Assembly: GCA_963971225.1 (NCBI GenBank)
Contig: OZ020270.1
Span: 19,763,488-19,827,487 of the forward strand
Length of the DNA stretch: 64,000 nt
Source: Melieria omissa
Taxonomy: Eukaryota > Arthropoda > Insecta > Diptera > Ulidiidae
Reading direction: 5' to 3'
The first letter of the stretch is position 1. Every line of letters begins with the position of its first letter. This document shows, piece after piece, positions 19,982 to 30,515 of this stretch. The notes under the pieces were generated by a model. That model was not told the origin of the DNA, did no database searches, and saw only the letters and a list, made by a program, of their open reading frames with translations. The position numbers and the translations under genes are program-made.

Positions 19982-21028
19982 TATATTAACAAGGTACGCC
20001 AGGCTGGGAGCGGCAACTTTAAATGTCTCTTTTCACCCTCTCATTTGTGAACGGTTGCTCTTTTTGTAGAATAAAGAACCTACTGTTAGTGTTGATATTG
20101 TTTGTACAACTATACTTTTGTGTACAGATTTGGGTAATATTGTAAAATACATATACGCGAAATATAGCCCATGACACCAGACTGATACGCACTAAAATAT
20201 ATTGTGGAATGAATACAAATCAAAGAAGGAAATAAATTGACATTGAAAATTTTATGTGATAGCAATTTGCGCGAAATTGTATGTTCTTTTCCTAATTCTG
20301 TTCAGCTTGCTGAAGAAGTAAAACAACTTTATTTTGATGTAGAATGTATTTTAGAATAAGGAACTTAAACAACAATTTAAAACAAAAACAATTGAGAAAA
20401 TAATTACGTAAATAAAAAATAATCAAAAACTCTTCCATAGAAATTTACATTACATTTTTATTTTTTAATGGGCAAAAAATGTATAAGACATTCAGCAACA
20501 CTATAACAATGAATACCAAATTACCTTTGTGGCATTCTATTAAAACTAACTAATTATAACATTCGTCCTACATAAACGCAGTTTCTAGAGTTTGAAGAAA
20601 AAATACTAAAAGATGCAACCAACAATTCATTCCTAACAAAAAGCAACTCTGATTTGGCCCCCTTATTTTGGCGGCTCTCTGAGCCTGGCGTAATAATAAA
20701 TAATTGACTGGCACGACAGCCCGCTTACGCGAGACTAAGGCCTAACTTCCCGCAACCACCCGTGTTGTGTGTGTGAATTTGTACGAGGGTGGAAGGGACC
20801 TACAGTTTTATGCCGGTTCTGAACGGCAGGTTGGGAGCTCTTTCATAAGCAATTTTTACTCTCAGAGGTTTGCCATTTCCAGCTGAGAGGACAGCCACCG
20901 AAAGAGAAAACGAGTTTTCCCGTTATTGTTTTAGGTGTTATTACAGGATGTATTTGAACTTGGGTTGCTGCCTTCGACTCGTGGACCAACGCACTAACCA
21001 ACTGAGCCTGGCGTACCTTGTTAATATA
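19982..21028. repeat. Inverted-repeat-bounded segment (24-bp arms)
   Basis: Perfect 24-bp inverted arms lie at 19,982-20,005 and 21,005-21,028 (core AACAAGGTACGCCAGGCT). An 11-bp direct repeat TTGGCAGCGAT lies just outside them (19,966-19,976 and 21,031-21,041). The right arm is also the head of a tRNA-like segment, so this may be two SINE heads in opposite orientation rather than a DNA transposon. Confidence 0.55.
20740..21028 (-). mobile_element. tRNA-derived SINE-like sequence
   Basis: On the minus strand GGCTCAGTTGGTTAGTGCG (around 20,990-21,010) resembles a Pol III A box, and AGTTCAAATA (20,960-20,951) resembles a B box at roughly tRNA spacing. The acceptor and other arms do not form a credible tRNA, so a tRNA-derived SINE fits better than a tRNA gene. 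Confidence 0.5.
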
Positions 21029-21427
21029 CCTTGGCAGCGATTTGAAACTGGGAGAGCCGGTAGAAACACATGCACAGAATTACACTAATATTATTGCAAC
21101 ATTGCAACCTTGGGGCCTACTAGTAGGTCCCAAGCTTGATCAGGAACGTAGTTTTTCCTCCATATAAATTTCTAAAACGGGGTTGTTGTTCTAGTTCAGT
21201 CGTTTTTTGTGACCAAAGATATTTGTCTTTTTATTTGTATATTTTTGGTGCCTTTTCGTAATACGTTTGTATGAAATTGACTAGAAAAATATATTATTGC
21301 CCAAAAGCGCCAAATTAATCCTTGGGTATGCTTTTAATTTAATTAAATTAAGATTTTATTAGCTGCATCCAAAAAAACAACCCTGCGGTCAAACTAGAGC
21401 ATTTAGCACCAAAAGCATACCTGATCT

Positions 21428-21752
21428 CATGGCTGAACTACAAGGTTGTAGCAAGCCACCGGCTGATCGTTTATCGCTTTTGTCAAAATCGTCGGTGTCA
21501 GCAGTGGTGCGGTGTTGCCGCATCGGTTGAAATGAAAATGCCTGACTGAAAACAACTGACCTGAGCACTTTTCCCGTTTTTTCACTCAAATAGAGCACCG
21601 TCTGGCAACAATCAGTTTTGTCTGTTTTCAGTTTTTCCCTCGTTCGTCGGAAAATATCAGCTGATTTTGACAGTAGCGATAAACAATCCTACCAACAAAA
21701 TACATGTGGTTTTTGGTGTTGCGGGATGCTATTACCTTATTCTTGTGCCATG
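21428..21752. mobile_element. hAT-type MITE, copy 2 (TSD CCTGATCT)
   Basis: Same family as 3,274-3,601, starting CATGGCTGAACTACAAGG. The 8-bp TSD CCTGATCT is perfect (21,420-21,427 and 21,753-21,760). Two copies with different TSDs confirm the element ends. Confidence 0.88.
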
Positions 21753-21760
21753 CCTGATCT

Positions 21761-22540
21761 GATCTGATCGTTAGAGATTCGCTAAATGAAGAAATGCGAA
21801 ATAAAAAGGACGGCAATTGACCCCGTCATATATTTTTCATTAATATTTACATAATGAAACCAAAAAAGTTCTGAATCTGAAATTAAATGTGCTGGTAACC
21901 TGTTGTCTTATCACCGCAATCAGATCGTCCTTCCTTCCGCACTTTGTCTAAATGAAATAATTCCAGATTTTTATTTGATTTAACTTTAATTTCACTCCTT
22001 AAATACTTACCTTTATTTGGATGCCCTCCGATGGTTGAACATCGCCACACAAATTTCATTTCAGCACTATGAGATTTTGCAATCAGGTGACGCGCCACGT
22101 TTATATCGCCATCTTAATCTTTCATACAGAGAATATGGAAGGTATTTATGCGAATATATTCTTTCATCCCCACTTACTGGATAAAATCCCCAAATGTGAA
22201 ATGCGAATTTGTATGTGTTAGATAGAATTGGGAAATTGTTATGCATGTGTTAGTTTTTATTTGAATTTTGAACTTTTTTCTGGAGTTTCGGTTAGGTATT
22301 CCTTGTAGGGTGAGCTGTCGATAACGTCCCGCTGGCAACGTTCATTCCCAAAAATGGCCATGTCGCAAAAAATTCGACCCATATCGTTTCGCAACCCCCG
22401 TATGCGCCTGATTTAGCTCCGCGCGACTTCTAGCTATTCGCTAAACTCAAAAGAACGCTCCGGAGCAGAGACCCAAAATAACAGTTATGTATTTTTAAAA
22501 ACTCGAAAACGTTGCGCATTTTTAAGAGATATTTATAAAT
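21761..22540. other. Non-coding DNA, no gene seen
   Basis: Short frames only; no repeat boundary recognised. Confidence 0.5.
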
Positions 22541-22549
22541 GTTGGACAA

Positions 22550-22905
22550 TAACTATTATGAGGGAAAAAAATACTTTTTTCGCCATTTCGTAACTATTAT
22601 TCGTAACAACTATTTTTTCTGCTGCCTAATAACTATTATCAGTGAGTAATTTTTTTTACGGCGCCGATAACGATTATTTTGAGAGAAATATTTTTTTTTT
22701 TTATCGCAGAACTGTTATGAGAAACAATTTTTTTCCATTGCTCGGTAACGTTTATTTTGTGAGAAATTCTTTTTACGTTGCTCGGTAACGTTTATTTTGT
22801 GAGAAATATTTTTTCGGTTGCCGGTAACTATTATGAAGTATAAATATTTTTTTTTTACGTTGAATGATAACTATTATTTTACAATAAATATTTTTTACGT
22901 TGAAA
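22550..22905. repeat. Degenerate tandem repeats of about 40 bp at the transposon end
   Basis: Around eight units of the type GTAACTATTAT followed by TTTTGTGAGAAATATTTTTT and TACGTTGC occur in succession. They look like subterminal transposase-binding repeats or an expansion of the end; only two units are matched at the right arm. Confidence 0.7.
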
Positions 22906-23595
22906 ATACCGCTACATAAAAGAAAAAATTGAGCATTTGTACCTATGGGGCATTCCATACAAAATTTGCCACCAAAATTTTTTTTTCCATAAAAATATTT
23001 TTTTTCGTTGAAGTTGTCGAAAATATTCGATACGTATTTTTTTATTCTTATTTTTTACGCGTTATTTTCGAGAAAAAATTTTCGAAATTTTACTTTCGTA
23101 ATAAAGTACATTTTTCCAATCGTTAATACTGAAAAACCTAATATAGGTATGAAAAAATTTCCTCAACATAAAATTTACCCTTTTTTCTCAGCTTTCTAAT
23201 GAGGTATACTAAATTTTCAACATATCATTTATTCGAAGAAAAAAATTGCAAATTTATAAACAAATAGAATTTTTTTAAAGATGGACCTAATTTTTTTTCT
23301 TTTCTTTTATCGAAAAACATAGTCCAAACATTCTTCTGAATTATGGACAAATTTTGGAAGGCTCAAAAGTTAAGGAGCAATGCATTTTTATATAACGGCT
23401 CGCGCGCGCGGAGCGTACCGCAGCGCGACTCGGTCGTACGCAGGCTGGACCGTAAAAGTTCTTGACGCCTACGCGCCGGGTAAAATGTTCGTTAAACCTT
23501 CATGCGGAATAATAAATGCGTATACGTATAAATACATTTATTATCGTAAATGTCAATCATACAGCTTTTTAATACATCCGACAGTTACAAGACAA

Positions 23596-25854
23596 TCAGT
23601 TACGTTTGTTTTTACGTTTGACTTCTGATTTATTGAAACTCAATATGTCGAAAGTGTCGCAGGATGAGAAGATTTTCATTTTCAATTTGCAATCTTGTTT
23701 TGGCTCAACATAGTGAAACGATTGTGTTCCTGATATGGTTCTGCATTTTTCGAAACGATTCTGAAGGAATTTTGCCGCTACGGCATAGTCTTCCGAAGAC
23801 TTGTACATCACCGAGATATTAGGCAGAGAAGAAGCTTTCTTAGCCCACTCGTACAATTCGATTGCCGAGGAAATTTGATCATCGGTGATCATTTGTAAAC
23901 TTGCTCGGCGTGCTATTCTTTTGATGGTTCCCCCAGCACCGTCGCAAGGTCCTTTTCCATGTGCAGTTGCGTGGAAATGCCATTGTGCAGGGCGGTGAAA
24001 GTCGGATTCGTGACAGAAGATATTCGCAAAATGTTTGACATTTTTGAACTGCTGAGGAGCGCCGTCAGAAAAAAAAATGCACTTTCGTATGTGTGGATAA
24101 TTTTGTGAAAAGTATTGATTCAGGGCTTCGAGAAAAACGTACACAGCTATTGCATCATGTTTCTTGCAGTCGGAAATGATAATTAATGTTTTGTGTTCAA
24201 CTTTGTTATTGATTTTGTGATAAAAAACTATTGGAAATATCGTTGCTTGGTCGTTATTCCAATGGAATCCCGTTATAGCGTTTTGAATAACGAAGGCATA
24301 GTTTTCGGCAAAATCGCAGATTATCAGACTCTCATGATTTTTGAGATTATTTTTCACGAACTTAAAATGTGAAGCTTGTTTTCTGGCGATGAAAGAATGT
24401 TGCAGGAATATTCTTGCAGCTATGCAAAAACTTTTAACAAACTCTTCTGAAGTGACTGTTATTTTTTCAAAACTTGTTTTCGGTTTTGTTACCCATTTTT
24501 TGTGCGTGATGTTTTTGACTCCACTTTTTTCGAGAACTTCAGAAATTTTGTTTGACATTTGATTGGTAGTTGGACACGTCTTACATTTCCCAAAAAAACA
24601 TTCTTCCTTTGGATTTTTACACATAAAATGCAGCAACACATCTTCGTAATGGGCCACACTATAATTTTTGTCTTTCATCAGTTTAACCAATTGACTGCCT
24701 GAAGATGAAAAAAATTCAGTGTTACGAAAAAAAAATAGCGAAAAAAAATTTGTTTACGTACCTGATGTCATTAATCTCATGTTTTCATGAATCGGACATA
24801 AACAAACATTGTGCGTCCCACCGGAACCGGCAAAAATACAGTGCTCTGGTCGGAGTGAGCAGAATTTTGCAAAACATATTTTGATCTCTTCATTTTCATC
24901 CATGAATTTCTCATAAACGTGTCTGAGATTCCCAAATATTAATCTTTTTTGTACAGTGCACTTTTTCCCATTAATTTTCACCGACTTTGTGTCTTTTTGA
25001 CCTGGCATCATTATACTAACATCATCACGTTCGTAAAATTGTTTGACCAGAACGATTATTTCAGGAGGAAATGGTTTCTCTGTGGAAAACACAAATCTCT
25101 CAATTTTTCGCATAAAAATATGATAAGTCTGATAAACGAATCGATACATTACTTTTCATTTCAGGAATAGCTAAAATTCCCTTTTCCATTGCCAAATTTC
25201 TCGCTTTTTTAACAAGATATCTTGACGTGTTAAATATTTGCGCTGCCTTGCGAATACTCCAATTTTTTGGCAAAAGGCTCAGAATACTTATTTTATCTGA
25301 TTTACTTGCATCTTTCTGATGGAATTTTTCTTTAAGCTTTGTAATGTATGCAGAAGGCAATTCTTCTTTATCCTAAAGGAAGAAAAATTAACATTTTCGA
25401 ATTAAAACATGTATCAATGTAAATAGTAATACGAGTAATAATATTGTATCAAATTTTATTTTTTATTGACCTCCGAATGATCGCTGAAAATTGAACAACT
25501 ATCATCGTCAGTCTCGGAAAAATCAGAATCTGAGTATACAGTTTCATCAAAGGAATTTTTTATCGCCACAGCTGCAAATAGTTAAACTCGGATTATTTCA
25601 AAATTTGTTTTTAATTTCATAGAATCATTATCGGAATACTCACTAATATCATTTTCCTGCATTTTCGTTGCTTTCTGCCTACATATTGGACACAAGACAT
25701 CACTTGAATGCAAGAAATCAAATTTTTTGAGAACGGCAGCCGAAACTTGACGCAAATTTCTCTTCTGACTAATTCCACTGTGATTTTTTAAGTTAAATGG
25801 ATTGCAACAACGATCCTTAAATTGGGATCGCGACATTTTCGACAACATTTTCAC
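23596..25854 (-). CDS. Transposase-like protein, 650 codons in five exons
   Basis: Five open segments join with canonical GT-AG sites and consistent phase: 25,854-25,644, 25,571-25,471, 25,372-25,153, 25,079-24,762 and 24,698-23,596 (stop). Exon 1 has Cys pairs (RCC, CPIC). Exon 3 has a helix-turn-helix-like IRKAAQIFNTSRYLVKKAR. Exon 4 has DDVSIMMPGQKD and SGGTHNVCLC. Exon 5 carries acidic candidates in ICDFAENYAF and FFSDGAPQQFKN, then HATAHGKGPCDGAGG, suggesting a DDD/E nuclease. I know this motif series from multicopy insect and cnidarian proteins but cannot name the superfamily firmly; Sola-like is only a guess. TATATAA about 140 bp upstream, inside the TIR, is a plausible promoter. No internal stop is seen. 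Confidence 0.82.
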
Positions 25855-25987
25855 TTTGCGTTCATTACCGGGACGTAGTTTACAATAAACTGTAAGCGCG
25901 AGCGCGCGATGTCTAACGCGACAAGTCTAGACACGTCAGCCTGCGTACGACCGAGTCGCGCTGCGGTACGCTCCGCGCGCGCGAGCC

Positions 25988-25998
25988 GTTATATAAAA
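25988..25998 (-). promoter_or_regulatory. TATA-like box in the right TIR
   Basis: The minus strand reads TTTTATATAAC about 140 bases upstream of the exon-1 ATG. The same sequence occurs in the left arm facing inward. Confidence 0.45.
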
Positions 25999-26282
25999 AT
26001 GCATTGCTCCTTAACTTTTGAGCCTTCCACTCCAAAATTTTTCCATAATTCAGAAGAATGTTTGGACTATGTTTTTCGATAAAAGAAAAGAAAAAAAATT
26101 AGGTCCATCCTTAAAAAAATTCTATTTGTTTATAAATTTGCAATTTTTTTCTTCGAATAAATGATATGATGAAAATTTAGTATACCTCATTAGAAAGCTG
26201 AGAAAAAAGGGTAAATTTTATGTTGAGGAAATTTTTTCATACCTATATTAGGTTTTTCAGTATTAACGATTGGAAAAATGTA

Positions 26283-27508
26283 GGGTAAAAGGTTCGGTTG
26301 TGGGCCTAGTTCGGTTGTGGGCACCCCTTCGTATCTTTTGATAGAAAGCAGGCTGGGTTTTTTTGACTAAGGCCATTTGTTCATTATGGAACCACGATCT
26401 TTTTGTGCCAAATACTGAGTCGAACAGACACGCCTGCTTTGTGCTGGGACCATATATATCTTTCTGTGCTTAAAAAACAAGACACAAATTTTGTTAAACA
26501 TTTTAAATGGTGTCATAAATCGAAGTGAATCCATCGAGAAGGCGAGTAAAATGCATTTTTATTTAGTAAATTTATTATACTTTGTGATCCAATATTGATT
26601 ACAACCAATATGTTTACCCCGGACAAATTTTTCACTACTTCTCAAAATGGCTGCTAAATTCGGTTGTGGGCACTGCAATTAGTTCGGTTGTGGGCACCCG
26701 TCTTTTAGTGATTTGGTAAGTTTTGGTAAGTTATTTCATCGAAAATGGTCTTCTAACGCATTTTTTGGTTGTTTTGGTTATATCTTCCAAGGGTAAATGA
26801 AAAAAAAAATCCTCCGATATCTTTTTTAATGTGCTGGATGTAATTTAACATTGTTCTGCAGATAAGCTAACCACAAAATCGACTGCCGCAGCGTATGCGA
26901 TTTCCCGAACCACTTTCCAACGCTACAAAAAGAAGGTGGAAGAAAATTTCGGAAACATCAAAGCTGTCGACGGTGGTATTTTCTTAGATCTTGTTCGTGG
27001 ATTTTATCGAATCAGGTTAACTGGTGTTTTCCACCTTCTTCACGTCACAGCACTTCAAGAGTGTTGATTAATTAGGTTGAATTTCATTTTACTTTAGGTC
27101 TTCTTGACAGCCCAGGAGAATAACTTGGTCACTTACATTTTGAAATGCCCGTCCATTTAAAGTGTGGCGACATGCGTACCAGCTACTTCACATGCGTGCA
27201 TTGTGCTTCAAATAATTAAAACTTAATGTTTTTCTATATTCGTGTTGGTTTTTCTTAATATTTCCCCGTTTCCACCAGATTTTCCAGGGGTGCCCACAAC
27301 CGAACCAAAAAAAAATTTTTGTTAAAAATGACTACTTTACAAAATTTAAAAAAAAACTTTTCTATTTGACGGAATCGATTTACTTTTGTCATTACTTGTT
27401 AGCTAAGGTTTCTAGCTTTCCATAGATGTCCATATGTCCGATTAAGAAGAACTTGGTAAAAAGTTATGAGCCAAAAACAAAAAGGTGCCCACAACCGAAC
27501 CTATTCCC
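26283..27508 (+). mobile_element. Pogo/Tigger-like element (TA TSD) in the right TIR
   Basis: The ends GGGTAAAAGGTTCGGTTGTG and its imperfect complement are flanked by TA (26,281-26,282 and 27,509-27,510). The opposite arm of the host transposon contains the uninterrupted site. TTCGGTTGTGGGCAC motifs recur six times: four direct in the left half and two inverted at the right. Class II, TA-targeting, 1,226 bp; largely non-coding. Confidence 0.9.
26862..27160 (+). pseudogene. Remnant of pogo/CENP-B-type DNA-binding region
   Basis: One stretch reads STAAAYAISRTTFQRYKKKV, a helix-turn-helix of the psq/CENP-B type. A later one, VFLTAQENNLVTYILKC, matches the start of the following domain. The two are separated by non-coding DNA and followed by a stop. 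The catalytic domain is absent. Confidence 0.65.
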
Positions 27509-27917
27509 CTACTTTATTACGAAAGTAAAATTTCGAAAAATTTTTTCTCGAAAATAATGCGTAAAAAATAAGAATAAAAAAATACGTATCGAATATTTTC
27601 GACGACTTCAACGAAAAAAAATATTTTTATGGAAAAAAAATTTTGGTGGCAAATTTTGTATGGAATGCCCCCTATATAAAAATGTATGTCTGTTGGTTAC
27701 ACGACATTATAACTCAAAAACTATACAAGCGATTGAGCCGAATTTTTCACGGAATGTTCGTCGTGGTAAACCACATAATATGAATATGACCCGACAAATA
27801 GGAGTGGCACCTCCCATCAGTGGCGCACACAGGATTTCATTTTGGGAAGGGTGGGGGCTTTGTGTACAACTTTTGAGCCGACTACACACGAAACCACATT
27901 TTGTACCAGCAATTTTT

Positions 27918-27950
27918 GAGTTTGGGGGAGTGGTTTGAACCCCCAAACTC
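27918..27950. repeat. Perfect 11-bp hairpin
   Basis: GAGTTTGGGGG at 27,918-27,928 pairs with CCCCCAAACTC at 27,940-27,950 around an 11-base loop. It lies in the roughly 340-bp insertion within the right TIR. Confidence 0.7.
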
Positions 27951-28136
27951 CCTGCGTGCGCCGCTACCTCACATACAATATTCCATTTTTTCTGTTGTGT
28001 ACCGGTATTTTCAACGTAAACAATATTTATTGTAAAATAATAGTTATCATTCAACGAAAAAAAAATATTTATACTTCATAATAGCACAGAATAAACAGTA
28101 ATACAGAACGCGCATCTCATACTGTTTAATCGAGCG

Positions 28137-29556
28137 CGGCGGAGCGGGGGAAATGAAACGACGATATGATTGTGGGGTTTTCGGGTCTTTATTGATTGCC
28201 GTACGGATAACGACTGTACAAAGAATACACTAAACATTAAACGCTACAAACGGCCGAAGCCGGGGAGCAGAAAATAGGGGGAAACATGAGTACAAGAGGA
28301 TAAGGAAAGGAAGGGATTAGTGGTGGGATCGACAGATCACTGAACAATCACAGCACTCATTTAGCCATCGCGGCCGCCATTTCTCCCTTCGTTTCCAAAC
28401 GTTTCGGCCCCGCAGGATGGCTTTCGCGTCTAATGAGGTCTCCCACATTCACAGCAACTGACCGAAATTGCAATCCCTCGCAATTCCTCATTGCACCGAC
28501 TCCATCCCGAGTCCGAAAAGAGGACAGTCGCCACTCCAGTGCGACATGCTCCAAGAGCTGCAAACCCCGCAGACGTCGGACTGATCGGGTATAAACTCCA
28601 AGATCTATAAGATCTCCCTCTCGGGTGGAACGGCTTCAGCAATTCCTAAAGCCTAAGGTTATGCTCGTACAAGTCCAACTCCGGACCAAAGAGCGGTTGA
28701 CTGCCTACACCCTCTCGAAGAGCAAACCGACATCCTCGATCGGTTCCCTTGCTTCTCTCGAGCCCTACGAACATACGATTATAACGTACAAATTAATCCC
28801 TCAGAAACCTCTCGGCGAGCACACCGACAGTATCGGTCGGGTCTCCTGCTTCGCTCGAGCCCTTTGAGCACATACTTATCCCGAGCGGAGTTGCTCTTGT
28901 TAATAAACAACCCCTCATAACTACCCCTCGAAATTCTCATTCTCCCTAAATAAATGAAATGGCAATACAGCCAAAAATGTGTAAATATGTAAACATATGT
29001 ATCTTTTCATATTCCCTTGGCTGTAGCTTAAGCGAACCCCACAGCTCATCCATGTTTTCTCATTCCCACGATGACAGCCTCAATACTGTTATTTCCAATC
29101 ATCTGACATCTACCTCCTTTGCAGATCGTACGCTAGCCGAACATCGCAGCAGCTGCCTTCAAGTTTATCCCGCATGGCAGCAAGGAGGCTCTCAACGCAC
29201 TCTCCAGGGTTCCATCATCGATGATCGACGACAACTCCTCAGCCGTCAGCCCATCCTGCAGCCGTCCGCCGCAGTTCATCGCCAACTCTTCGCAACTTTA
29301 ATAAATTGCAATATGCAATGGCGGCCGCGATGGCTAAATGAGTGCTGTCTCAAGTGATCTGTCGATCCCACCACTAATCCCTTCCTTTCCTTGTCCCTTT
29401 GTACTCATGTTTCCCCCTATTTTCTGTTCCCCGGCTTCGGCCGTTCCTATCGTTTAATGTTTATTGTATTATCTGTAACGACACTCGTCTTTCTTCAGTC
29501 GACACCCATAACCCGAAAATAACCCGCGTTTTATTCAACCGCTCCGCGCAGAACTT
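28137..29556. mobile_element. Long inverted-repeat element (family F)
   Basis: Arms of about 240 bp (about 28,137-28,380 and 29,310-29,556) are inverted copies containing GGCCGAAGCC and ATAGGGGGAAACATGAGTAC. The centre (28,380-29,310) is unique here; a minus-strand stretch around 29,130-29,300 is open but unrecognised. Arm-related sequence recurs at 51,938-52,095 plus 59,980-60,060 and at 62,236-62,389. No TSD was found. Confidence 0.7.
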
Positions 29557-29559
29557 TAC

Positions 29560-30213
29560 ACATACAAATTCAAAAATGTTAAGGGGTCGTAATATTACGA
29601 CCACTGTTAATTGAACATTACGTCCTCTGCTATTAACATTACAAACAGCACAGCTTTCCCTTCTGTTATATTACAGAACAAACAGCACAGAAATAAGAAG
29701 AAAGTAATGATCGTATGCGGCTCCGTGAAACATTGAAGGAAAAATAGCGTCGGCTTTGGTTGTTGTTGTTGTCGGCCAACAAAACGAAGTTGCTTCTTAC
29801 ATATATGGGAGAAGAGCAATAAGCTATGGTTGTTGTTATTGTTGCCGGCTAGGAAATGAAAATTGAATTCGAATTATATTTGCTTTGTGGTTTATTCTGC
29901 GAGCAGCGCAGTGCGTACATACACTGTCGGTAGCAATTTTACGACGGAGTATAGCGTGCAAAAATATATGAGAACGAAAGGGGGTAACTTATTGACTTAA
30001 AAAGTCACTACGCTTTAAAATTATCACACTATTTTTAATTTTGAAGATAGTTAAACGATTTGGTACAATCTTTATATGTGAAATATCTTTTAAATTGTGG
30101 ATTACACATACATATATCGAGAGGAAGCAAAACAAAAAATTATTCTGCCATCATTCAAGACCGTCGTTGCTTACTTACTTATTTCTTATAACTTTTTACT
30201 TTATAATAGATAT
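29560..30213. other. Non-coding DNA, no gene seen
   Basis: Short frames only. No repeat or element end recognised. Confidence 0.5.
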
Positions 30214-30230
30214 GTGTGTACTAGGCATCG

Positions 30231-30268
30231 CAATCCCGGGATCCCGGGATCCCGGGATCCCGGGATCC
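30231..30268. repeat. CCCGGGAT palindromic 8-mer array
   Basis: Five consecutive CCCGGGAT units at the hAT left end. Further ATCCCGGGAT copies occur at 30,290-30,325 and 31,291-31,350. They are likely subterminal transposase-binding repeats. Confidence 0.8.
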
Positions 30269-30414
30269 CGGACTTTTTCCAGTCCCGAAAATCCCGGGAT
30301 TCAAATTCTTTTATCCCGGGATTTTCGGGATTGCAAAAGATGCTTCAAAGTTCAAATGAAATAAATTTTAAGGCACAAAAACCCAATTCCTTATTTGAGG
30401 GAGAAGGGAGGGGA

Positions 30415-30515
30415 TAGAGTGCGTCTTTTGCAAAAGGCTTATGATTATTTACTAAGCATTCAACCAACAAGTGTTGAATCTGAAGGATGTTTCTCTTCAG
30501 CAGGGTTCATTTGAA
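30415..30515 (+). pseudogene. hAT transposase C-terminal dimerisation remnant
   Basis: Translation includes AYDYLLSIQPTSVESEGCFS, followed by SAG, matching the conserved C-terminal hAT dimerisation motif (usually P-S-E-R-x-F-S-x-A-G). The rest of the gene is missing. Confidence 0.75.

Larger units (their letters stand above)
22550..28084 (-). mobile_element. DNA transposon with long (about 0.6 kb) TIRs
   Basis: The left arm (22,828-23,454) and right arm (25,935-28,084, interrupted) are inverted copies. The innermost 90 or so bases, including ATATAACGGCTCGCGCGCGC, are identical by eye. A five-exon gene on the minus strand lies between. The right arm is interrupted by a pogo-like element (26,283-27,508) and by about 340 bp of unrelated DNA near 27,670-28,005. 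Degenerate tandem repeats extend the left arm to about 22,550. The TSD could not be fixed because the right end stops within the repeat motif. Confidence 0.85.

Noticed and set aside
20940..21028. Functional tRNA gene on the minus strand
   Set aside because: A- and B-box-like sequences exist, but the cloverleaf arms do not pair and no acceptor stem is seen; SINE-like is more likely.
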